In this document: positions 58,149 through 64,000 of the stretch, piece by piece
How positions within the stretch are numbered: position 1 is the first letter of the stretch
Layout: every line of letters starts with the position of its first letter
Notes under the pieces: generated by a model
Databases searched by the model: none
Seen by the model: the letters and a program-made list of their open reading frames with translations, nothing else
Told to the model about the DNA's origin: nothing
Translations under genes and position numbers: made by a program
DNA from: Saccharibacter sp. EH611
Lineage (GTDB): Bacteria > Pseudomonadota > Alphaproteobacteria > Acetobacterales > Acetobacteraceae
Assembly: GCF_009834765.1 (NCBI RefSeq)
Contig: NZ_WVHP01000002.1
Span: forward strand, 186,001-250,000
DNA: 64,000 nt
Direction: 5' to 3'

Positions 58149-59141
58149 ATGGAAGCACATCTTAATCTTATGTCCGATACTCATGTGACCGATATGCTCA
58201 TCGTTGGTGCTGGCCCCGCAGGGTATACAGCTGCCATTTATGCCGCCCGCGCAGGCTTAACACCTCTGATTGTAACAGGGATGCAACCAGGCGGCCAGCT
58301 TACCATCACCGATGAAATTGAAAACTTTCCCGGCTTTGCAAATCCCGTTCAAGGCCCGTGGCTGATGGAACAAATGCGCCTTCAAGCAGAACATGTAGGC
58401 ACACGCTTCCAGTTTGATATTATCACGGAAGCATCTTTGAAGAATGGCCCCCAAGAGGATGGGTATTTTCACCTTGTTGGTGATTCAGGAGACCAATTCC
58501 GCGCTCGCACTGTTGTGATTGCAACAGGTGCACAGGCTAAGTGGCTTAATATCCCATCGGAAAAACGACTCCAAGGAGGCGGCGTGTCAGCCTGCGCGAC
58601 CTGTGATGGCTTTTTCTACCGCGGTAAAGAAGTCGCTGTGATTGGTGGCGGCAATACGGCCGTTGAGGAGGCCCTCTATCTCACGCATCACGCAAGCAAA
58701 GTGCATCTCATCCATCGCCGTGACAGCTTGAGAGCAGAACGTATTTTGCAAAAACGCTTAAACGCACACCCTAAAATTACCATTCATTGGAATCGTGAAG
58801 TCCAAGAAATTCTCGGCGAAGGGACGCCAGAAGTCGTTGTAGGATTGGATCTCCGTGACCCTCGTGATCATGCCGTTAAAGAAAAGCTCGCGGTGGACGG
58901 TGTCTTTGTTGCTATTGGCCACAGTCCCAGCATTGGGCCGTTCCGACATGAAGTTGAATGTGATGACGGGGGCTATATCATAACCCAGCCCGGTACGGCT
59001 CAAACCTCTGTGCCTGGAGTCTTCGCTGCAGGAGATATTCAAGACAAAATTTATCGGCAAGCCGTGACTGCTGCCGGCACAGGCTGCATGGCCGCTTTGG
59101 AAGCAGAACGTTACATTGAAGAGCAAAAACATGCTGGATAA
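58149..59141 (+). CDS. trxB: Thioredoxin reductase
   Basis: 330 residues (a second ATG at 58170 would give 323). Reduces thioredoxin with NADPH. FAD motif GAGPAG at 20-25, redox Cys149-Cys152 (CATC), NADPH motif GGGNTA at 166-171 and the C-terminal GVFAAGDIQD are intact. The lysR gene follows downstream on the same strand. Confidence 0.96.
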   Translation: MEAHLNLMSDTHVTDMLIVGAGPAGYTAAIYAARAGLTPLIVTGMQPGGQLTITDEIENFPGFANPVQGPWLMEQMRLQAEHVGTRFQFDIITEASLKNGPQEDGYFHLVGDSGDQFRARTVVIATGAQAKWLNIPSEKRLQGGGVSACATCDGFFYRGKEVAVIGGGNTAVEEALYLTHHASKVHLIHRRDSLRAERILQKRLNAHPKITIHWNREVQEILGEGTPEVVVGLDLRDPRDHAVKEKLAVDGVFVAIGHSPSIGPFRHEVECDDGGYIITQPGTAQTSVPGVFAAGDIQDKIYRQAVTAAGTGCMAALEAERYIEEQKHAG

Positions 59142-59247
59142 ATGAGATAAAAATACATAACTCTCGCTTTGGCCCTTGACCCTTCACGTCATTTCGGGGA
59201 CTTTCTCCAAAATTTACTAAATATTATGTGGCGTGCGGGGTTTATCA

Positions 59248-60243
59248 ATGAACAAAACGGATCATGACCATTCCGAAGGGCCATACGGGAATCAAAAGAT
59301 GGACTGGGACAAGCTCCGCATCTTCCACACAGTTGCTGAGGCCGGTTCATTCACCCACGCTGGGGATCGCCTCAATCTGAGCCAATCGGCTGTTTCTCGG
59401 CAGATTTCAGCTTTAGAAGAAGTGCTTGGCGTCCCTCTCTTCCACCGTCATGCGCGCGGGCTCATCCTGACTGAACAGGGTGAAGTCCTCCACCATACGG
59501 CAAAGGAAGTCTTTTCCAAGCTTGCACTAACGCAGGCATTTTTGAGCGAAAACCGCGAAAAAGCCGCTGGTAAAATTACCGTAACAACGACAACGGGTCT
59601 CGGCCTATCATGGCTCTCCCCTCGGCTACACCGCTTCATGGAGCAGCACCCTAATGTAGAGGTATGTCTTCTGTTGGAGGATTCAGACCTTGATTTGAGC
59701 ATGCGCGAAGCGGATGTTGCTATCCGGCTGCATCCCCCAACACAGCCAGACCTCATTCAACGACATCTCGCAAGTTTCCATATGCCTATTTACGCTAGCC
59801 GTGAATATCTGGAACAACATGGAACACCACGCTCTCTTAAAGAGCTTGCTCAGCATAAACTCATCGGCTTTGCGGGCTGGCACCTTCCCTTACCCAATAT
59901 CAATTGGTTGATGACACGCCTCGTTAAGGAAAAAATCTTTCCTCAACCCAAAGTCAGCCTTGCCATTAATAATGTGGCGGCTATTGGCAAAGCCATCGCT
60001 GCAGGGAATGGAATTGGGACGTTGCCATTTTATACGGCTGCTGCCCATCCAAACCTCGTACGAATCCTACCGGACATACATAGTCCTCTCGCTGAGGCTT
60101 TCTTTGTCTATCCTGAAGAGCTGCGCAGCTCCAAAAGGATCTCTGTTTTCCGTGATTTCTTGTTAGAAGAGCTCAGCGCTGCGCGCACAGGGAAAGATAG
60201 CCCTACCCACAGTGCTGACCCTTTTCATGCTTCGAATGATTAA
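59248..60243 (+). CDS. LysR family transcriptional regulator
   Basis: 331 residues from the ATG at 59248 (GGGG upstream); a GTG at 59233 is also in frame. Winged helix at about 19-78 (LRIFHTVAEAGSFTHAGDRLNLSQSAVSRQIS-like pattern) and a periplasmic-binding-like effector domain (about 105-310). The regulated gene is unknown; trxB lies directly upstream. The 3' end overlaps the convergent IHF beta-like gene by 41 bp. Confidence 0.92.
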   Translation: MNKTDHDHSEGPYGNQKMDWDKLRIFHTVAEAGSFTHAGDRLNLSQSAVSRQISALEEVLGVPLFHRHARGLILTEQGEVLHHTAKEVFSKLALTQAFLSENREKAAGKITVTTTTGLGLSWLSPRLHRFMEQHPNVEVCLLLEDSDLDLSMREADVAIRLHPPTQPDLIQRHLASFHMPIYASREYLEQHGTPRSLKELAQHKLIGFAGWHLPLPNINWLMTRLVKEKIFPQPKVSLAINNVAAIGKAIAAGNGIGTLPFYTAAAHPNLVRILPDIHSPLAEAFFVYPEELRSSKRISVFRDFLLEELSAARTGKDSPTHSADPFHASND

Positions 60244-60511
60244 CGCGCTCGCGTAATTCCTTTCCAGCACGGAAATACGGCACTTTTTTCTCTCGCACCG
60301 CGACAGTTTCACCCGTACGGGGGTTACGCCCCGTATGGGCTGTATGCTGTCTTGTTCCAAAGCTACCAAGGCCGCGTAGCTCTACACGGCGCCCTTCTGC
60401 TAAGCCTTGCGTCATATGATCAAAGACATGGTGCACGGCTGCATCAACATCCTGCAACTCACGCTCTGGAAAATGTTTACTTAATAGAGCGACAAACTCA
60501 GACCGCGTCAT
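60203..60511 (-). CDS. ihfB: Integration host factor beta subunit
   Basis: 102 residues. TRSEFVALLSKHFP at the N-terminus, GRNPRTGETVAV and KKVPYFRAGKELRERVN match IhfB. Partner of IhfA at 50,701-50,988. The end overlaps lysR on the opposite strand. Confidence 0.93.
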   Translation of the reverse strand: MTRSEFVALLSKHFPERELQDVDAAVHHVFDHMTQGLAEGRRVELRGLGSFGTRQHTAHTGRNPRTGETVAVREKKVPYFRAGKELRERVNHSKHEKGQHCG

Positions 60512-60595
60512 GAGTCTTTCCCCTCACTGCTTTTCTACTCTCTTCAGAGTTACAGCCGGGGAGTGAGACGTCAAGAAAATAAATATTTTTATCAC

Positions 60596-60628
60596 TAAGA
60601 GGGAATATTAGAAAAATATACCCTCTTA
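60596..60628 (-). terminator. AT-rich hairpin between mucR and ihfB
   Basis: TAAGAGGG/CCCTCTTA with an extended AATATT/AATAT stem and a five-base loop; a T-rich region flanks it on both sides. Probably terminates mucR. Confidence 0.65.
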
Positions 60629-60641
60629 ATGAAATTATATT

Positions 60642-61130
60642 TTAAGATTTCTTATTTTTTCCTTTAGAAGCGCCTGAACCGCGCCGCTCATCTGAAGTAG
60701 AGCCAATGTTGCGCCCTAAACCAATATTACGTGCCAAAGCAGAACGACGTTTAGCATAGCTCGGAGCCACTAATGGGTAATCAGAAGGGAGACCCCATTT
60801 CTCACGGTACTGATCAGGAGTTAGATCATAGTTGCTTTTCAGATGGCGCTTGAGCATCTTGAGCTTTTTACCATCTTCGAGACAAACGATATAATCTGGG
60901 AAGATTGACTTTTTAATAGGTACCGCTGGCTGTTGTCGCACTGCTGTATTTGCAGCCTTCTTCCCCTGAGAATCCTGCCCCGCAAGTGCCGCATACACAC
61001 TACGTATTAAGTCAGGCAGGGCCTCAGGCTCTACCAAAGAACCAGAGAGTTTGGCGATCGTAATATCCGCCGTCAACTTGAGAAGAAGCTCTTTCTCCTT
61101 CTTCTCTTCAAGATCTGTTTGATCTGTCAT
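60642..61130 (-). CDS. mucR: MucR family transcriptional regulator
   Basis: 162 residues. MucR/Ros proteins bind AT-rich DNA and act as global regulators of exopolysaccharide, motility and cell-cycle genes in alphaproteobacteria. The degenerate zinc finger starts at Cys83 (CLEDGKKLKMLKRHL), followed by the conserved LTPDQYREKWGLPSDYPLVAP (about 103-123). The N-terminal region (about 10-50) mediates oligomerisation. The Lys/Ser/Gly-rich tail is variable. An AT-rich palindrome overlaps its -10 region. Confidence 0.94.
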   Translation of the reverse strand: MTDQTDLEEKKEKELLLKLTADITIAKLSGSLVEPEALPDLIRSVYAALAGQDSQGKKAANTAVRQQPAVPIKKSIFPDYIVCLEDGKKLKMLKRHLKSNYDLTPDQYREKWGLPSDYPLVAPSYAKRRSALARNIGLGRNIGSTSDERRGSGASKGKNKKS

Positions 61131-61162
61131 AGAATAGCCTTCTAATATCTTAAGATTACCTC

Positions 61163-61201
61163 TTATATAGGGATATAATGCCGCAACACTCCAATGTGCA
61201 A
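61163..61201 (-). promoter_or_regulatory. mucR promoter with AT-rich palindrome over the -10
   Basis: TTGCAC (-35, 61196-61201), 17-base spacer, TTATAT (-10, 61173-61178). The palindrome TTATAT-AGGG-ATATAA (61163-61178) covers the -10, suiting autoregulation by an AT-binding protein such as MucR itself. Confidence 0.5.
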
Positions 61202-61257
61202 CCTCAACACGCCCTTATAATATTCTATTTATCATTTTTCACTAAGGCTCATACAAC

Positions 61258-62523
61258 ATGAAACATGCCAAACTAATAACGGAAAGCGATTTTATAGGAT
61301 GGCGCGCATGGGCCCGTTCCTTACTTCATCAATATATTGCGAGTGAGAATATTTACTGGGACGACCGTCCAACCGGAGCAGAAAAAGCCCCTACTTTAAC
61401 ACGTGAACTCCCTAAAGCTCCCTCCCCTTTACGCCTCCCGCGCCCCGTACGAGACCTCATCCCAGCTGTCATTGCCTCAGGCCATCCTGAGCGCTTTTCG
61501 TTGCTTTACAAATTATTAGAGCAACTCCGTGACGGTTGCCCTTCCTTTCCCGACACAACATTATGGAAAGATCTTGTTGCACTCGCCTATGCAACACGTC
61601 GTGCAGCGATGTCCCTTCGTCAAATTCTGCCTCCCTCATGCGAGGACAACATAAAAATTTGCCGTATCCACGTGCCTCCTTCCCTCCTTGACAGCCAAGC
61701 AACCGCTTTAGTTTCTCTGCGTGCAGCCCCATGGCTTATCCACACAGAGGGACGCCTTTTACTCTATGAAAACGGTCAGCTTTTTTTCAGCACCGCAGCG
61801 ATAGAAGCCGAGTGTCTTGCTGATGACGAGCAACTTCTTGACCATGCACGTTCTACGGCACAACCCGTTTATGAGAGTGCCTATTGGAAAGCCATTTTCC
61901 CTCTGGCAATTTCACCTACACCTGCTTTTATTGAAAAAACCCCTTCCCTTGAAACATTACGGGCCTATTCTGTTGATTGTGCCCTGTGCCCCTTATGCCA
62001 ACCTGCTCTGCGTACAGTTTTTGGTGAAGGGAACCCTGACGCTAAAATTCTTTTCGTTGGGGAGCAACCAGGAGACCAAGAAGACCGGCGTGGTCGTCCC
62101 TTTGTCGGCCCCGCAGGGCAGCTTTTTGACAGAGCTCTCCAAGAAGCCGGCGGAGAGCGCGCCCGTTATTGGATTAGTAACGCCGTCAAGCATTTTAACT
62201 TCATTCAACGTGGTGAGCGACGAATTCACCAAAAGCCCGAAGCCCAGCACATTCAAGCTTGTTCACCGTGGATAACCGCCGAGCGACGTCTTCTACACCA
62301 CCGTGTTACGGTCATGCTGGGCGTTACAGGCGCTTCAGCCTTATTAGGACGACCGGTAAAAATCACTCGTGAACGCTCTCGCCTTTTTACGTTGTCAGAT
62401 GGTACCACAGGTCTTGTCACCGTTCATCCTTCATCACTTCTTCGGCAACCCGATGAACAAAAACGCCAAGAAGACTATATAAAATTTGTAAATGATTTAA
62501 GGTTGGCTCTTTCTGCTCTCTGA
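61258..62523 (+). CDS. UdgX-type uracil-DNA-binding protein with DUF4130-like N-terminal domain
   Basis: 421 residues. UdgX recognises uracil in DNA and becomes covalently linked through a histidine. The C-terminal half (about 230-420) has Cys241, Cys244 and Cys247 (Fe-S ligands), GEQPGDQED (268-276), the loop ERRIH with the candidate nucleophile His324, and VHPSSLLR near 387-394. Residues 60-200 resemble the DUF4130 domain that is often fused to UdgX (GHPERFSLLYKLLEQL), though much of that part is divergent. Membership of base-excision or stress-DNA-repair pathways is inferred; substrate covalency needs testing. Confidence 0.85.
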   Translation: MKHAKLITESDFIGWRAWARSLLHQYIASENIYWDDRPTGAEKAPTLTRELPKAPSPLRLPRPVRDLIPAVIASGHPERFSLLYKLLEQLRDGCPSFPDTTLWKDLVALAYATRRAAMSLRQILPPSCEDNIKICRIHVPPSLLDSQATALVSLRAAPWLIHTEGRLLLYENGQLFFSTAAIEAECLADDEQLLDHARSTAQPVYESAYWKAIFPLAISPTPAFIEKTPSLETLRAYSVDCALCPLCQPALRTVFGEGNPDAKILFVGEQPGDQEDRRGRPFVGPAGQLFDRALQEAGGERARYWISNAVKHFNFIQRGERRIHQKPEAQHIQACSPWITAERRLLHHRVTVMLGVTGASALLGRPVKITRERSRLFTLSDGTTGLVTVHPSSLLRQPDEQKRQEDYIKFVNDLRLALSAL

Positions 62524-62556
62524 CGATCGTTTTAAAAAGGTAACCTCGCGGCGCTT

Positions 62557-64000
62557 ATGAGGAAAAGTGATCCATCCCTCCAGTCAACGTCGTCCTCTGC
62601 CGCACGGACGATTCCTTCCAAAAAGCCATTCCTATCGTGGATTTATGCGCCATCTCCCGCGGGCTTTATCTTTGCCTTACGTACAACGCTTGCCGCTTGC
62701 CTTGCTTTAGGGCTCGCCTTCCTTATGGAACTCGACAGCCCCGCTTGGGCGGCTATGACAGTGTGGTCAGTCGCTCAACTTACACGCGGGGAAAGCCTTT
62801 CAAAAGCGCGTTGGCGTATTATTGGCACACTCATTGGGGCCTGCGCCGCTTTGGTATTTATGGGCATTTCCCCCCAAGCCCCCTGGCTCTTTTTCCCTCT
62901 CATCGCGCTATGGATTGGCGTGTGCAGTGGCCTCGCAACGTTCGTGAGCAACTTCCGCTCTTACGCGCTCGTTCTCGCAGGCTATACATGCTCCATCGTC
63001 TGTATGGATGCAGCACCGGACGGCAATAATGTTTTTACCTATGCGGTTTCCCGAAGCAGTTACATCGTTTTAGGCGTGCTGTGTGAAACCTTTGTTGCAT
63101 TTCTTTTTTCTTTTAATTTGGAGCGCCTTGCTCATTTGCAAGTGCGCACAAAACTACAAGCCGCTCTTACGCTTATCTCTCAAACATTAAGTAATATTTT
63201 AGGCCAAGAGCGCGGCGCTCTCACAGCTGCCCGCAAACAGTTCGGAACCATTCTACAGATGAATGACCAAATTGAATTTGCTGAAATGGAAATGGGCGCT
63301 CACGGCCATGAAGGGGATCATGCACGCGCAGCTCTGGCGGCCGTCTCCACGCTGCTATCACGTGGTTTTGGCCTTGCTACGCGCTTGCAACTTCTCTCCC
63401 ATCAACATCAAGACTTTGAAACCATCTCTGAGGAAATCTTACTTTTCTTAAAAGCTTTCCCAGAACGCCTCGCAAAAGAGAGCGAAGTTCCCGACCTTCT
63501 AGCCGACCTTCAACATATACGTGATATTTGCCGCCAATATGCCGCTCCTCACCGTCTTGTCACCTATAAAAAAATAGACAATCACTCCAAACTAAATACA
63601 CCTGAAGTCGATCACCTCACAGCAAACGACGATGCCACTTTTTCACGCTCTGAACTTGATGAACGCATTCTCTTCATTTCTCTTGGGGAGCTTCTTGGTG
63701 ATTTAGAGCAAGCTATTTCGGAATACCACGCCAGCACGCATAGTGTGCGTGGAGATCATTTCCAATTTCAACGTCACGCCCATCGTGACACCAAGCTTGC
63801 TATTTATAATGGTATTCGTGGTGCTCTAGCCGTGCTTGTTACGTCGCTGATCTACGAAGTCACGGCTTGGCCCCAAGGACTTCATTTTATCGGTCTAACA
63901 TCCTTAATATGCGGCCTTTACGCTACTCGTGAAAACCCCGTCTTGGGTACGACAAACTTTCTCAAAGGCACAGTAGCGGCTTGGTGTGTCGCATGGGTTC
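62557..64000 (+). CDS. FUSC family membrane protein (5' part, runs off the window)
   Basis: Open from the ATG at 62557 to the window end (481 codons visible). An N-terminal block of membrane segments (about 35-190) with SPAWAAMTVWSVAQLTRG near 60 is typical of fusaric-acid-resistance/aromatic acid exporter proteins, followed by a cytoplasmic domain (about 195-405) and the start of the second membrane block (AIYNGIRGALAVLVTSL). It probably exports aromatic acids or similar compounds. No clear ribosome binding site precedes the ATG, but no earlier start is available in frame. Confidence 0.88.
   Translation, partial: MRKSDPSLQSTSSSAARTIPSKKPFLSWIYAPSPAGFIFALRTTLAACLALGLAFLMELDSPAWAAMTVWSVAQLTRGESLSKARWRIIGTLIGACAALVFMGISPQAPWLFFPLIALWIGVCSGLATFVSNFRSYALVLAGYTCSIVCMDAAPDGNNVFTYAVSRSSYIVLGVLCETFVAFLFSFNLERLAHLQVRTKLQAALTLISQTLSNILGQERGALTAARKQFGTILQMNDQIEFAEMEMGAHGHEGDHARAALAAVSTLLSRGFGLATRLQLLSHQHQDFETISEEILLFLKAFPERLAKESEVPDLLADLQHIRDICRQYAAPHRLVTYKKIDNHSKLNTPEVDHLTANDDATFSRSELDERILFISLGELLGDLEQAISEYHASTHSVRGDHFQFQRHAHRDTKLAIYNGIRGALAVLVTSLIYEVTAWPQGLHFIGLTSLICGLYATRENPVLGTTNFLKGTVAAWCVAWV

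Noticed and set aside
1-64000. Mobile elements, prophage or CRISPR
   Set aside because: No integrase, transposase, phage structural gene, terminal inverted repeats or regularly spaced repeats were seen; gene order looks like core chromosome throughout.

Overview
The window is chromosomal, gene-dense DNA of an alphaproteobacterium, most likely an acetic acid bacterium (Acetobacteraceae) or close relative; base composition is roughly half GC by eye. The family-level placement is an inference. It rests on alphaproteobacterial gene orders (tig-clpP-clpX-lon-hupB; yceD-rpmF-plsX-fabH-ihfA-merR; bolA-dnaJ-cobS-cobT), a MucR regulator, a short bacterial-type prolyl-tRNA synthetase, RNase J and an aerobic-type CobS/CobT pair. 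I see no prophage, insertion sequence, CRISPR array or integron; most of the window is core genome.

Layout. 1-2.4 kb: start of galU, tRNA-Leu(GAG), lipB, a LolA-like lipoprotein and bolA. 2.4-8.3 kb: a J-domain protein, cobS, cobT, a PLP decarboxylase and a secreted protein of unknown function. 8.3-8.7 kb: a gene-poor stretch ending in a strongly structured RNA element and terminator. 8.7-18.7 kb (minus strand): dnaE, lolD, lolC/E, proS, rnj, coaX, birA. 18.7-25.6 kb: tRNA-Val, hupB, lon, clpX, clpP, tig, tRNA-Leu(TAG), a protein-quality-control block. 25.8-31.4 kb: nnrDE, a CopD-like membrane protein, a DEAD-box helicase and an RlmD-type rRNA methyltransferase. 31.4-37.4 kb: a complete suf operon (Rrf2 regulator, sufB, C, D, S, T, A) without sufE/sufU. 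37.6-43.4 kb: DUF445 protein, a divergent PEP carboxylase, and a CLC-F type fluoride exporter preceded by a fluoride riboswitch. 43.5-49.1 kb: fusA, rpmB, a decayed reading frame, a Nudix hydrolase, an AI-2E family permease, tRNA-Pro. 49.1-55.1 kb: a MerR-HTH/giant coiled-coil protein, ihfA, fabH, plsX, rpmF, yceD and, divergently, bamE. 55.1-64 kb: marR, rpsU, a GT39-like glycosyltransferase, lrp divergent from trxB, lysR, ihfB, mucR, a UdgX-type uracil-DNA enzyme with a DUF4130-like N-terminus, and the start of a FUSC transporter.

The best candidates for a second look are the fluoride riboswitch/CLC-F unit; the very long coiled-coil MerR-like protein in the ihfA operon; paired 12-bp inverted repeats between lrp and trxB; a PEP carboxylase that has lost parts of the normal active-site loop; the UdgX fusion; and a structured RNA with mutually exclusive stems at 8.49-8.58 kb. 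I did not find a clearly new multi-gene system; the window is mainly housekeeping with a few unusual elements.
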